DNA of 64,000 nt, taken from an uncultured Actinomycetes bacterium (GTDB lineage: Bacteria; Actinomycetota; Actinomycetes; Nanopelagicales; Nanopelagicaceae). The DNA lies in NCBI GenBank assembly GCA_937888825.1, contig CALBFE010000099.1:62001-126000 (forward strand). Direction: 5' to 3'. The position numbers and the translations under genes were made by a program. Numbering within the stretch: the first letter of the stretch is position 1; each line of letters opens with the position of its first letter. Positions 16,486 to 26,162 of the stretch are shown in pieces. The notes beneath the pieces were generated by a model, which was not told where the DNA came from, did not search any database, and saw only the letters and a program-made list of their open reading frames with translations.

Positions 16486-17956
16486 TCACCAGAAAAAACT
16501 CTCAGCGCTATGCGCCATAGTTGGCGCGGAATCTATTTCCAAAGAATTAGAGAGCATTGAAGTCAGCGGAATAACCCAAACTAGTAGTGCAGTATTACCT
16601 GGAGATCTCTTTATTGCTCTGCCCGGCGAAAAATTCCATGGGGCGCAATTTGCATCCGATGCAATATCACGCGGCGCAGTTGCAGTTCTGACTGATGCTC
16701 AAGGTTGCAAAGATATAAAAGGTGTTCCAGTTCTTATTTCAACAAATCCTAGGCGAGCTGCTGGAATAGCAAGTGCTTGGTTTTATTCCGAGCCGATGCG
16801 AGATCTCTATAGCGTTGGTGTTACAGGAACTAATGGCAAAACCACAGTAACAACTTTACTTCACCAAATCATGACCGCTGCAGGTAGAGATAGTGGGCTT
16901 ATCGGAACGGTTGAGACTCGTATTGGTATTGAGAGCCTTGCTAGTAAGCGCACTACCCCAGAGAGCTCTGATCTGCAGGCTCTATCTGCTGTCATGCGTG
17001 AGCGTCATATGCGCAATTTGATCATGGAAGTTTCAAGCCATGCAATTACACTGGAGCGAATTCGTGGTAGCCACTTTGCTGTCGTTGGTTTTACCAATCT
17101 TTCACAGGACCATCTAGATTTTCATAAAGATATGGAAGATTACTTTGCGGCAAAAGCAAAGCTATTTACATTTGAATATGCTGATTTAGCAGTGATTAAT
17201 CTTGATGACCCTTATGGAAAGCGTCTAGCTGCAAAAACTGAGTTGCCAGTTGTAACTCTGTCTAGATTAGATGCCACAGCTATATGGCACTTTGCCTCGA
17301 TTGAATCTGATTATGTTGGCGCTTCGGTTTCCATCCGCGGTAGTGGCGGAATCCTCATTGAGGGTAAAACAGCGTTGCATGGTGGCTTTAATTACGACAA
17401 TCTTTTGATGGCCGTTGCCATTGCAGTTGAAAGCGGAATTGATCCCATTGATATCGCTGCAATATTGCCAACACTTAACGGGGCCGCTGGGCGCTTAGAG
17501 GCTGTGCGCCTTGGACAAAACTTCACGGCCCTTGTTGATTATGCGCATTCTCCAGATGCCGTGAAAAGAGTTTTAGAAACAGCGGCTGAGATAGCTGATG
17601 GAAAAGTAATTGCAGTACTTGGTTGCGGGGGAGATCGGGATAAAACTAAGCGCACTTTGATGGGTCAAGCACTTCATGAAGGCGCAGATATAGCTATTTA
17701 CACCAGCGATAACCCGCGTTCTGAGAAAGCTGAAGACATTCTGGTTCAGATGGTTTTAGATATAGATGTGCTCCCACCTAGTGAAGTAATTGCTGATAGA
17801 GCCCAAGCTATTCGCGCAGCAGTCAACCTTGCACAAGCAGGCGATGTCGTGATGGTTTTAGGCAAGGGACATGAAAAGGGCCAGGAAATTAATGGGCAGA
17901 TTCATGAGTTTGATGATCGTATTGAATTAGCTAAAGCGATTGAAGATAAGAAATGA
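16466..17956 (+). CDS. murE: UDP-MurNAc-L-Ala-D-Glu:meso-DAP ligase MurE
   Basis: A 496-residue Mur ligase that adds the third residue to the stem peptide. The ATP loop GTNGKTTVTT lies near residues 121-130 and the carbamylated-lysine region is MEVSSHAITLERI. The substrate motif is DNPR (YTSDNPRSEKAED), which is characteristic of meso-diaminopimelate-adding enzymes, so the wall should be of the DAP type. The ATG at 16466 lies inside the end of ftsI (20-bp overlap), and the stop overlaps murF by 4 bp. Confidence 0.95.
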   Translation: MQRPITSHQKKLSALCAIVGAESISKELESIEVSGITQTSSAVLPGDLFIALPGEKFHGAQFASDAISRGAVAVLTDAQGCKDIKGVPVLISTNPRRAAGIASAWFYSEPMRDLYSVGVTGTNGKTTVTTLLHQIMTAAGRDSGLIGTVETRIGIESLASKRTTPESSDLQALSAVMRERHMRNLIMEVSSHAITLERIRGSHFAVVGFTNLSQDHLDFHKDMEDYFAAKAKLFTFEYADLAVINLDDPYGKRLAAKTELPVVTLSRLDATAIWHFASIESDYVGASVSIRGSGGILIEGKTALHGGFNYDNLLMAVAIAVESGIDPIDIAAILPTLNGAAGRLEAVRLGQNFTALVDYAHSPDAVKRVLETAAEIADGKVIAVLGCGGDRDKTKRTLMGQALHEGADIAIYTSDNPRSEKAEDILVQMVLDIDVLPPSEVIADRAQAIRAAVNLAQAGDVVMVLGKGHEKGQEINGQIHEFDDRIELAKAIEDKK

Positions 17957-19329
17957 TTACTTTAACTGCTGGAGAAATAGCCCTTTTAGTCGGCGGGGAA
18001 GTCTTTTGTGATAAAGATTTACTAGTTTCAAAAGCCCCAGTCTTTGATTCTCGATTAGCAACACCTGGTTGTTTCTTTCTAGCCCTTAAAGGTGAAAGCG
18101 CTGATGGCCATGAGTTCGCAGCTGATGCATATCGAAATGGTTCGATGTTTTCTCTCACATCAGAGCGTATTGATGGTCCTTGCATTGTTGTGGTAGATGT
18201 ACTTGAGGCCTTGTCTATTCTGGCAGCCTTTGTGAGAAAGCGCTTAGACAAATTAATTGTTATCGGCATTACAGGATCCCAAGGAAAGACAAGTACTAAA
18301 GATCTCTTAACTCACATGCTTGGCGCAGTTGGTCCAACTGTTGCACCAGCAGGCTCATTTAATAATGATTTGGGTCTACCCATTACCTTGCTGCAATGTG
18401 ATGATCGCACGCGTTTTTGTATCCTTGAAATGGGTGCAAGGCATATGGGCGATATTGCTCGCTTGTGCGAGATTGCAAGGCCAAACATCGGTGTCGTCCT
18501 AACAGTTGGAACTGCCCACATTGGTGAGTTTGGTTCACGTGAGGTTATTGCCAAAACTAAAGGTGAACTCATTGAGTCATTAGATAAAGACGGTATTGCA
18601 ATCTTGGGTACTTATGATGAGTTCACACCCAAGATGGCCTCCCTGCATCAGGGTCAAGTAATTCTCTTTGGTGAGAAAGCAGATATTCAAGTAAGAGCTA
18701 CAGATGTTGAAATGCGAGAAGGACGACCACACTTTGATTTAGTTACACCAGCTGGGAGAGATGCAGTCGGCATGCGCGCGGTTGGTGCACATCAAGTATC
18801 TAACGCCCTTGCAGTTGCTGCAGTGGGAACTGCGCTTTCACTGCCACTGGAGTTAATCGCTAGTTCCTTATCAACTGCTGAAATATCTAGTAAGTGGCGC
18901 ATGGAACTCCATGAAAGCGCTGATTTGCTCATCATTAACGATGCTTATAACGCCAATCCAGAATCGATGAAAGCGGCTATGCGCGCACTTGTTCTCTTTG
19001 CTCAAGAGCGCGGTGGCTCGGCATGGGCATTTGTTGGAAAAATGAATGAACTTGGTCAGACACAGGCACCGCAGAGCGCTGCAATTGGGGCACTTGCGGT
19101 TGAATTAGGAATTGATCACTTAGTTGAAATCAATGCTCCTGAATACGGAGAACCAGTTGGCGCAATGGTGATTCACCAGCGCCCAACGATTGAGTCAGCG
19201 ATTGATTTAGTGGATTACTTCGCACCGGGTGATGTTGTTCTAGTCAAAGCATCACGCTCACAAGGTTTTGAAGTTCTTGCAGAATCACTAGAACGCGCCT
19301 GGAGTGAAAAGAGTGGAGTGGATTCATGA
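17953..19329 (+). CDS. murF: UDP-MurNAc-tripeptide:D-Ala-D-Ala ligase MurF
   Basis: A 458-residue Mur ligase that adds the D-Ala-D-Ala dipeptide in the cytoplasm. The N-terminal domain has KAPVFDSRLATPGCFFLALKGE. The ATP loop GITGSQGKTSTKD is near residue 105. The central block FNNDLGLPITLLQ and the C-terminal INDAYNANPESMKAAM are MurF hallmarks. It overlaps murE and mraY by 4 bp on each side. Confidence 0.95.
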   Translation: MITLTAGEIALLVGGEVFCDKDLLVSKAPVFDSRLATPGCFFLALKGESADGHEFAADAYRNGSMFSLTSERIDGPCIVVVDVLEALSILAAFVRKRLDKLIVIGITGSQGKTSTKDLLTHMLGAVGPTVAPAGSFNNDLGLPITLLQCDDRTRFCILEMGARHMGDIARLCEIARPNIGVVLTVGTAHIGEFGSREVIAKTKGELIESLDKDGIAILGTYDEFTPKMASLHQGQVILFGEKADIQVRATDVEMREGRPHFDLVTPAGRDAVGMRAVGAHQVSNALAVAAVGTALSLPLELIASSLSTAEISSKWRMELHESADLLIINDAYNANPESMKAAMRALVLFAQERGGSAWAFVGKMNELGQTQAPQSAAIGALAVELGIDHLVEINAPEYGEPVGAMVIHQRPTIESAIDLVDYFAPGDVVLVKASRSQGFEVLAESLERAWSEKSGVDS

Positions 19330-20390
19330 GACAGATCCTTATCGCAGGAGCTTTTGCTCTCGCCTTTGCCCTCTTTGGTACAAAGGTTTTAATTCGAGTC
19401 CTTGCCGCACGTGGATATGGTCAAATCATTCGAGACGATGGACCATCGACACATAAGGTAAAGCATGGCACGCCAACTATGGGCGGCATCATTTTTATTC
19501 TAGCTGCAATTTTTGGTTATCTCATGGCACACCTTCTTTCAGGAAATCCAATGACAGCTTCAGCTTTGCTAGTTATTGGTTTAGTCGTCGGATTAGGTTT
19601 TGTCGGATTTATTGATGATTGGCTCAAAGTTTCACGCCAAAACTCTCGTGGACTTAAGGGTCGATACAAACTTCTAGCTCAAGCTTCACTGGCCGGCGTA
19701 TTTGGCTATGGTGGTCTGCAGTTTGCCGATCAATATCAACTTACTCCAATTTCGCAGTACCTATCAACAGTTAAAGAAACTTCTATCTACCTCGGCACGG
19801 GATTAGTTATTGCCTTCGTCATCTTGATGGTGATGTCGGCAAGTAATGGTGTGAATTTAACTGATGGCCTAGATGGTTTAGCAACGGGCGCAACAATTAT
19901 GACTTTCTTAGCATTTGTATTAATTGGTGTGTGGGAGTTTGGTCAAAGTTGCACCATTGATGCAATAACAACGAGTAACTGTTACCAAGTTCGTGATCCA
20001 CTTGATTTAGCGGTTCTTGCTGCGGCTTTTGCGGGTGGTTGCACAGGATTCCTCTGGTGGAATACCGCACCAGCCAAAATCATTATGGGCGACACTGGTT
20101 CCCTAGCCCTTGGAGCAGCCATCGCTGGCTTTGCAACAACGCTTCGCGTTGAGATGCTCTTGATTCCACTAGGTGGGTTATTTGTTATTGTCACAATGTC
20201 AGTAGTTATTCAAACGCTTTATTTCAAACTCAGTGGTGGCAAGCGAGTCTTTCGTATGGCGCCCCTCCATCATCACTTTGAGTTAAAGGGTTGGGCTGAG
20301 ATAACTGTAGTTATTCGTTTCTGGATTATTGCTGGGCTCTGTGTTGCAGGTGGTCTGGGTCTGTTTTATGCACAGTGGGTAGCTAAGTAA
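19326..20390 (+). CDS. mraY: Phospho-MurNAc-pentapeptide translocase MraY
   Basis: A 354-residue polytopic enzyme that transfers phospho-MurNAc-pentapeptide to undecaprenyl phosphate to form lipid I. All family motifs are visible: TPTMGGIIFIL near residue 49, GFIDDWLKVSRQNSRGLKGRYKL (the Asp pair), the SNGVNLTDGLDGLATG block, IIMGDTGSLALG, and APLHHHFELKGW, which carries the HHH motif. About ten membrane helices are expected. The start overlaps the murF stop; murD begins 5 bp after its stop. Confidence 0.96.
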   Translation: MRQILIAGAFALAFALFGTKVLIRVLAARGYGQIIRDDGPSTHKVKHGTPTMGGIIFILAAIFGYLMAHLLSGNPMTASALLVIGLVVGLGFVGFIDDWLKVSRQNSRGLKGRYKLLAQASLAGVFGYGGLQFADQYQLTPISQYLSTVKETSIYLGTGLVIAFVILMVMSASNGVNLTDGLDGLATGATIMTFLAFVLIGVWEFGQSCTIDAITTSNCYQVRDPLDLAVLAAAFAGGCTGFLWWNTAPAKIIMGDTGSLALGAAIAGFATTLRVEMLLIPLGGLFVIVTMSVVIQTLYFKLSGGKRVFRMAPLHHHFELKGWAEITVVIRFWIIAGLCVAGGLGLFYAQWVAK

Positions 20391-20395
20391 TAACT

Positions 20396-21763
20396 ATGCC
20401 ACTCTCTTTTAATGGCCAGAGAATTCTCATTCTCGGCGCAGGTGTTACGGGAAATGCTGTTGCCCGTTCACTGACTAAAAGAGGGGCAGTTATAAGTTTC
20501 GCTGATGAAAATCTCTCCGCCCAATCAGGACACAGAGTCATTGATACTAAAGAAGTGGTTATCAAAGATTTTAATGCAGTAGTTGTTTCACCAGGTTGGC
20601 GCCAGGATCATCCACTCGTTGTTGCGACGCTGAATGCGGGTTTGGTATTGCTCAATGAAGTTGATTTGGCATGGCAGATAAAGAGTGAGATTGCACCTGC
20701 GCAAAAGTGGCTGGCCCTGACTGGCACTAATGGCAAGACAACCACAGTTGAAATGGTCGCAGCAATGTTAAAGCGCGGTGGATTAAAAGCAACGGCATGT
20801 GGCAACGTTGGTGAAACCGTTATTGAGGTTGTGGATCGCAGTGATGCATATGAAGTACTAGTTCTAGAGCTTTCCTCTTTTCAACTGCATTGGTCAAAGC
20901 AGGCTCAATTTGTGGCAGGTGCAATCCTTAATATTGCCGATGATCATATTGATTGGCATGGAAGCTTTGATGAGTATGCAAAAGCTAAGCTTTCAATTCT
21001 TGATCGTGCATCTACGGCCGTGTTAAATGCTGATGATGATGAAATAGTGAAGCGCACCAGCCTTTGGCAGGGGAGAAAAGTTTTTTATAGCCTAGATACT
21101 CCAGCACCAGGTGAAATTGGTTTAGTAGAAGAGCTTTTAGTAGATCGCGCCTTTGTGCAAGATCCCCAAGAAGCTTCTATGTTTGCCGAGTTAGTGGAAG
21201 TAAAGCCAACGATTCCGCATAATGTTTCAAACACACTTGCTGCAGCAGCACTTGCTAGAACTGTTGGTGTTTCTCATGAGGATATTCGCAGCGCAATCAA
21301 GGATTTCAGACCAGGGCGCCACCGCATTGAAACCGTACATTCTGCTGATTCAATCAACTGGGTTGATGATTCCAAAGCTACGAACCCACATGCAGCAACG
21401 GCCTCACTACTCTCACATGAATCAGTAATTTGGATTGCTGGGGGATTAGCTAAAGGTGCAGCGATGGAAGAGTTAGTAGAGCGCACTGCCAAGCGAATTA
21501 AGGCTGCAATCCTTATTGGAACCGACAGAGGATTAATTGAATCTGCACTTATTAAGTTCTGCCCACAAGTTCCACGTGTTCTCATTGATGCTGATTCATC
21601 TGAAGAGTTAATGACAAAAGCTGTGAGCGCTGCGAAGGGCTTTGCTCAAGCTGGCGATACGGTCCTATTGGCACCGGCTTGTGCATCTATGGATCAATTC
21701 ATCTCCTATGCCGATCGAGGAGATTGCTTCGCAGCTGCAGTCAAGAAGGTCGTGAATAAATGA
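20396..21763 (+). CDS. murD: UDP-MurNAc-L-Ala:D-Glu ligase MurD
   Basis: A 455-residue Mur ligase that adds D-glutamate. The N-terminal Rossmann-like domain begins ILILGAGVTGNAVARSL. The ATP loop LTGTNGKTTTVEM is near residue 109, and ELSSFQLHW and the HRIETVHSADSINWVDDSKATNPHA segment are MurD hallmarks. The C-terminal domain includes LLAPACASMDQFISYADRG. There is no clear ribosome site before the ATG at 20396. The gene follows mraY by 5 bp and overlaps ftsW by 4 bp. Confidence 0.95.
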   Translation: MPLSFNGQRILILGAGVTGNAVARSLTKRGAVISFADENLSAQSGHRVIDTKEVVIKDFNAVVVSPGWRQDHPLVVATLNAGLVLLNEVDLAWQIKSEIAPAQKWLALTGTNGKTTTVEMVAAMLKRGGLKATACGNVGETVIEVVDRSDAYEVLVLELSSFQLHWSKQAQFVAGAILNIADDHIDWHGSFDEYAKAKLSILDRASTAVLNADDDEIVKRTSLWQGRKVFYSLDTPAPGEIGLVEELLVDRAFVQDPQEASMFAELVEVKPTIPHNVSNTLAAAALARTVGVSHEDIRSAIKDFRPGRHRIETVHSADSINWVDDSKATNPHAATASLLSHESVIWIAGGLAKGAAMEELVERTAKRIKAAILIGTDRGLIESALIKFCPQVPRVLIDADSSEELMTKAVSAAKGFAQAGDTVLLAPACASMDQFISYADRGDCFAAAVKKVVNK

Positions 21764-22935
21764 AAGCACAGAAGCGAAGCACACTCTTATCGCGCCCCAT
21801 CAATCTTTATTACATGTTAGTTGGTAGCACACTGGCATTGAGTATTTTTGGTCTGGTCATGGTTTTTTCAGCATCATCCATTTACTCCCTTGAAAATAAG
21901 GGTTCAACATGGGCAATTCTCTTTCGCCAATTCATCTTCTTAGTTATTGCAATTCCAATGGCATGGGCGCTCTCGCGCTTTTCTTTGGCTCGTTGGAAGT
22001 TCTTTTCTCGTTTTGGTATTCTGGCTTCAGTGGGCTTACTTGCCATTGTGCAAGTGCCTGGTTTTGGTAAAAGTGTGAATGGTAATAACAACTGGATATC
22101 ACTTGGCTTTGTGGATATTCAACCCAGCGAAATTGCCAAGTTCTTAATGATCTTGTGGGCTGGCTCGATTTTGGCTAAACGTGAGCGCGCGGGAGATATT
22201 CAAGCAAATGTTCTCAAACTGATTGCACCAGCATATTTGCTGTGTATCTTCTTAGTTCTATTAGGAAAAGATTTAGGAACTGCCTCAGTATTTGCCTTTG
22301 TATTGGCAGGAATGCTTTGGGTTTCTGGAGTACATCTAAAGTTATTTGCAGCGATTTCAGCTGTGGGCTTTTTAGGAATTGCGGCGTTGATTATTTCTGC
22401 TCCATATCGAGTTGCTCGCTTTTCTGTTTTCCTTAATCCATTTGCTGAAGATCAATACAAATCAGTGGGCTGGCAGCCTGCTCACAGTCTTTTAGGCCTA
22501 GCTAGTGGTGGATTATTTGGTGTTGGACTTGGAGCCAGCCGCCAAAAGTGGGGAAATCTTCCTGAAGCTCACACCGACTTTATCTTTTCAGTAATTGGCG
22601 AGGAGCTAGGACTCTTTGGAACTATCGCGACTTTGTTAATACTCTCCACACTTCTATTTTCAATATTTAAAATTGCTCTTCGCGCGCAAGATCCCATGGT
22701 GCGCTATGTCTGTTCAGGCGTTGGTTGCTGGATAGGGATTCAAACAGTGCTCAATATCGGCTCTGCAGTCAGTGTTCTTCCAGTGGTGGGTGTAACTTTG
22801 CCACTACTTTCCTATGGAGGTTCGGCCTTGATTGCTACTTATATGGGAATCGCATTTGTTATCGGTGCTGCCCGTAGAGATACAGCAATTTATCAAGAGT
22901 TAGAAAAAACTGGTTTACCGAAATGGCTTCGATAG
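21760..22935 (+). CDS. ftsW: Septal peptidoglycan glycosyltransferase FtsW
   Basis: A 391-residue SEDS-family protein with about ten membrane helices. SEDS proteins polymerise lipid II into glycan strands, here as the partner of FtsI. Visible family segments include FGLVMVFSASSIYSL at the N-terminus, IQPSEIAKFLMILWAGSILA, the loop EAHTDFIFSVIGEELGLFG, and the C-terminal LPLLSYGGSALIATYMGIAFVI. It lacks the long cytoplasmic C-terminal tail of mycobacterial FtsW. Its 3' end overlaps murG by 13 bp. Confidence 0.94.
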   Translation: MKAQKRSTLLSRPINLYYMLVGSTLALSIFGLVMVFSASSIYSLENKGSTWAILFRQFIFLVIAIPMAWALSRFSLARWKFFSRFGILASVGLLAIVQVPGFGKSVNGNNNWISLGFVDIQPSEIAKFLMILWAGSILAKRERAGDIQANVLKLIAPAYLLCIFLVLLGKDLGTASVFAFVLAGMLWVSGVHLKLFAAISAVGFLGIAALIISAPYRVARFSVFLNPFAEDQYKSVGWQPAHSLLGLASGGLFGVGLGASRQKWGNLPEAHTDFIFSVIGEELGLFGTIATLLILSTLLFSIFKIALRAQDPMVRYVCSGVGCWIGIQTVLNIGSAVSVLPVVGVTLPLLSYGGSALIATYMGIAFVIGAARRDTAIYQELEKTGLPKWLR

Positions 22936-24002
22936 TTCTTGCTGGCGGTGGCACCGCCGGCCATATTGAACCGGCATTGGCTGTGGCAAGGGTATGGAAG
23001 AGTGCGAACCCTCACGATGAGATTACGTTTTTAGGAACAGCAAAGGGTTTAGAAAATACTTTGATTCCAGCTGCTGGTTTTACCGTCAGCAATATTCCGA
23101 AAGTTCGAATCTCAAGAACGCCTTCACTCACATGGGCCAGAATTCCCTTTGAATTGGTGGCTTCAGTACGGGCCTGCCGTGCAATATTGAAAGGTGCAGA
23201 TTTACTCATCGGCTTTGGTGGTTATGTTAGTGCTCCTGCATATATCGCTGCACGAACTCTTGGCCTTCCAGCGATTATTCATGAAGCAAATGCAAAACCT
23301 GGTTGGGCAAATCGACTGGGTGCGATTTTCACTCCTTATCTAGCAGTTGCACATGGGGTTAGTACAGGCATGTTTAGCGATGCGTTGATTACGGGTTTGC
23401 CACTTCGAAGTGATGTTGCAGATGCGCTCAAGGGGGTAGGTGGCGATTGGAAGAGTGCTCGAGCACAAGCCAAAACTCGTTTGGGATTTGATTCATCGCA
23501 GCCATTGGTATTTGTTATGGGTGGCTCACAAGGCTCGGTTGCAATAAATAAAGTGATTGAACAATCGGTGCCCGCACTAAGTAAAAAAGGTATTGTGATG
23601 ATGCATTCGGTGGGACGTGGGAATGTTTTGCCAACTGCAACAGATCTCTATCGCCCAGTGGCATATGTGGACCAGATGGCAGATGCCTATTTAGCCGCAG
23701 ATCTAATCATCGCGCGCAGCGGAGCAGTTACTTGCGCTGAATTTAGGGCTCTTGGCCGTTACGCTCTTTTTGTGCCACTACCCATTGGAAATGGAGAACA
23801 GTTCCATAATGCACGGGGATTACTTGCAGATGGACGGGCAGAAGTAATTAATCAAAAGGAATTTACGCGCTCATATTTAGAAACTCACATTGACGCACTG
23901 CTTAAATCCAGTAGCGCGGCTCCGTTAGAAGGTTCTGCACTTGATGCAGATGCAGCCCTAAAAATTGCGGCGCTAGGACAGCACGCTCTGGAGTCACGAT
24001 GA
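22923..24002 (+). CDS. murG: UDP-GlcNAc:lipid I N-acetylglucosaminyltransferase MurG
   Basis: A 359-residue GT-B glycosyltransferase that makes lipid II at the inner face of the membrane. The N-terminal glycine loop LAGGGTAGHIEPALAVA is clear, as are the GFGGYVSAPAYIAA and IIHEANAKPGWAN segments. The second Rossmann half has VMGGSQGSVAINK and the donor-binding LIIARSGAVTCAEF followed by PLPIGNGEQFHNA. The start lies inside ftsW and the stop overlaps murC by 4 bp. Confidence 0.95.
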   Translation: MASIVLAGGGTAGHIEPALAVARVWKSANPHDEITFLGTAKGLENTLIPAAGFTVSNIPKVRISRTPSLTWARIPFELVASVRACRAILKGADLLIGFGGYVSAPAYIAARTLGLPAIIHEANAKPGWANRLGAIFTPYLAVAHGVSTGMFSDALITGLPLRSDVADALKGVGGDWKSARAQAKTRLGFDSSQPLVFVMGGSQGSVAINKVIEQSVPALSKKGIVMMHSVGRGNVLPTATDLYRPVAYVDQMADAYLAADLIIARSGAVTCAEFRALGRYALFVPLPIGNGEQFHNARGLLADGRAEVINQKEFTRSYLETHIDALLKSSSAAPLEGSALDADAALKIAALGQHALESR

Positions 24003-25387
24003 ATAAGCCAACTTTGCAATCTCTCATTGGTAAACGCGTTCACTTCATAGGTATTGGTGGGGCAGGAATGAGCGGTTTGGCGCGAATCTCACTTTCTCAT
24101 GGGATCACGGTCAGTGGTTCAGATGCTAAGGATTCATCGGTGGTCAAAGCCCTGCAAACCTTAGGTGCAACGATATCAACAGTGCATACGGCCAGCAATG
24201 TTGATGGTGCTGATTTGGTTGTTTATTCAACTGCGATTTCAACTTCTAACCCGGAGCTCATGAGAGCTCAAGAGTTAAAGCTGACTACCTTGACACGAGC
24301 TGGCGCACTTTCAATTTTGATGTCTGAATCTAAAAGCATTGCTGTGGCTGGCACACACGGCAAGACAACAACTTCTTCGATGATGGCCGTTGCGCTACAA
24401 GCATGCGGGGCAGATCCATCCTTTGCAATTGGCGGAACAATTACCGCCTCTGGCTCTAATGCTCATCGTGGCACGGGAGAGATCTTTGTTGCAGAGGCCG
24501 ATGAATCCGATGGTTCATTTATTGAATATCATCCATATGCAGCGATAGTGACAAATGTTGAACATGATCACGTTGATTTCTTTGTAACTCCAGAGGATGT
24601 GGCGCAGGCCTTTAAAGATTTTGCAGCAACTATTGCACCAGACGGCTTCCTTACTTACTGCGCAGATGATGGCGGGGCCAAAGCTTTGGCCTCAATCGTT
24701 ACGACGTGTGCATTAATTTCTTATGGAACCGATGAAAGCTGTGATCTGAGATTAGATTCCATTGAGTTAGAGGCTATGGGTTCAAGAGCACGTGCGATAT
24801 GGCGGGGCAAAGTTGTTGGTTTCATTGAACTTCAGGTGCCTGGTCATCACAATCTACTTAATGCTGCTGCTGTATTAGCTACAGGTTTAAATCTTGGCCT
24901 TCCTGCCCCTGAATTATTAACGGGATTGGCTGTTTTTAGGGGCACTGGCCGACGCTTTGAACTCAAAGGAACCGTGCATGGAATTAGAGTCATTGATGAT
25001 TATGGACACCACCCAACAGAAATTGATGTGACGTTAAAGGCTGCTCGTCGCCTTGCAGGAGATGGCCGATTAATTGTTATTTTCCAACCACATCGCTACT
25101 CCAGAACCAAGGCTTTTTCTACCCAGTTTGCCAAAGCGTTAGATATGGCAGATCGCGCAATAGTTCTAGAGGTTTATGCCGCTAGTGAAAAGCCAATTAC
25201 AGGTGTCACATCTCGTCTAATCACTGATGCAATGAGCCACGGCGAATACATTCCTAATTTCATTGAAGTAACTGATTCAGTCATAGATTCTGCACAGCCA
25301 CAAGATGTGATCATCACCCTGGGAGCCGGAGATGTCAGCTCTCTAGCACCCATTATCGTTGACGGACTAAGCCGTCGTTTCGGATAA
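23999..25387 (+). CDS. murC: UDP-N-acetylmuramate:L-alanine ligase MurC
   Basis: A 462-residue Mur ligase that adds the first stem-peptide residue. The N-terminal domain begins HFIGIGGAGMSGLARI. The ATP loop AGTHGKTTTSSMMA is near residue 117, followed by EADESDGSF and the NVEHDHVDFF segment. The C-terminal half has DDYGHHPTEIDVTLKAAR and FQPHRYSRTKAF. It overlaps murG by 4 bp, and ftsQ starts immediately after its TAA. No murB gene is adjacent. Confidence 0.95.
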   Translation: MNKPTLQSLIGKRVHFIGIGGAGMSGLARISLSHGITVSGSDAKDSSVVKALQTLGATISTVHTASNVDGADLVVYSTAISTSNPELMRAQELKLTTLTRAGALSILMSESKSIAVAGTHGKTTTSSMMAVALQACGADPSFAIGGTITASGSNAHRGTGEIFVAEADESDGSFIEYHPYAAIVTNVEHDHVDFFVTPEDVAQAFKDFAATIAPDGFLTYCADDGGAKALASIVTTCALISYGTDESCDLRLDSIELEAMGSRARAIWRGKVVGFIELQVPGHHNLLNAAAVLATGLNLGLPAPELLTGLAVFRGTGRRFELKGTVHGIRVIDDYGHHPTEIDVTLKAARRLAGDGRLIVIFQPHRYSRTKAFSTQFAKALDMADRAIVLEVYAASEKPITGVTSRLITDAMSHGEYIPNFIEVTDSVIDSAQPQDVIITLGAGDVSSLAPIIVDGLSRRFG

Positions 25388-26029
25388 ATGAAAAACAAAC
25401 GCCTTATTGCACTTGCTGGTGTAATCATTTTGAGCCTTGCCTCATACGCCCTGGGTTGGTCAACCCTCTTTACAGTCAGTTCAGTTGAAGTCAAAGGCAC
25501 GGATCAGTTCTTGCCGCAAAATGTGAGGGTGGGAGAAAAACTTGCACGAGTCGAACCTCGAGCAGTAGCGGCAAAATATGAAAAGTCTGCCTTTGTGCAA
25601 GATGCGCAAGTGAGTAGAAATTGGATTTCAGGCAAAGTTACGATTTCGATTACAACAAGAACACCTGTTGCCATCTTTAATAATCAGGCTATAGATGATT
25701 CAGGAAAAGCTTTTGTGCTTAAGGGCAATCTGCCAGCGAAATTGCCACAGATCCAGGCTATCAATGTTGAAATTGCGGTCACGGCCGTGGAGTTTTTAAC
25801 CTCGCTGCCAGATGAGATTAGGTCAGGTTTAAAGATTCTTAAGGTCCGTAGTACCGGGGCATATGTCTTGATAGTTGATGTCGAGGGCCGAAATGTTGAA
25901 GTTCGATGGGGATTTGCTATAGATAATGCCTTAAAAGCTAAGGTTTATAAAGCTTTATTGGCACAGCCAGAAAATGCAAAGTTAAAGAGGATGGATCTCT
26001 CTGCACCACATGCTCCTATCGTTAAATAA
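25388..26029 (+). CDS. ftsQ: FtsQ/DivIB-type divisome protein
   Basis: A 213-residue bitopic membrane protein with a very short cytoplasmic N-terminus (MKNKR), one membrane helix (about 6-24), and an extracytoplasmic POTRA domain starting FTVSSVEVKGTDQFLPQNVR, then the FtsQ beta domain with RTPVAIFNNQAIDDSGKAF. FtsQ scaffolds FtsL and FtsB. The N-terminal cytoplasmic part is much shorter than in mycobacteria or streptomycetes. The gene starts directly after the murC stop and is followed by a 133-bp gap that holds the ftsZ leader. Confidence 0.85.
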   Translation: MKNKRLIALAGVIILSLASYALGWSTLFTVSSVEVKGTDQFLPQNVRVGEKLARVEPRAVAAKYEKSAFVQDAQVSRNWISGKVTISITTRTPVAIFNNQAIDDSGKAFVLKGNLPAKLPQIQAINVEIAVTAVEFLTSLPDEIRSGLKILKVRSTGAYVLIVDVEGRNVEVRWGFAIDNALKAKVYKALLAQPENAKLKRMDLSAPHAPIVK

Positions 26030-26097
26030 AGTTTTTTAACGACACAATAAATAAATCATGTCGGTGTTTGATTAAGAGCCTTGCGCACTTTACGTTC

Positions 26098-26126
26098 GCC
26101 TTATAGAAAACGTTGAATTATAAGGC
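26098..26126 (+). promoter_or_regulatory. Inverted repeat in the ftsZ upstream region
   Basis: GCCTTATA (26098-26105) and TATAAGGC (26119-26126) form a perfect 8-bp inverted repeat around a 13-nt spacer, 37 nt before the ftsZ start. It could be an mRNA hairpin or an operator. It is the only strong symmetry in the 133-bp ftsQ-ftsZ gap. Confidence 0.4.
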
Positions 26127-26162
26127 TCAAGTAGAGGTTTATGGTTCTCAAGGAGGATACAA

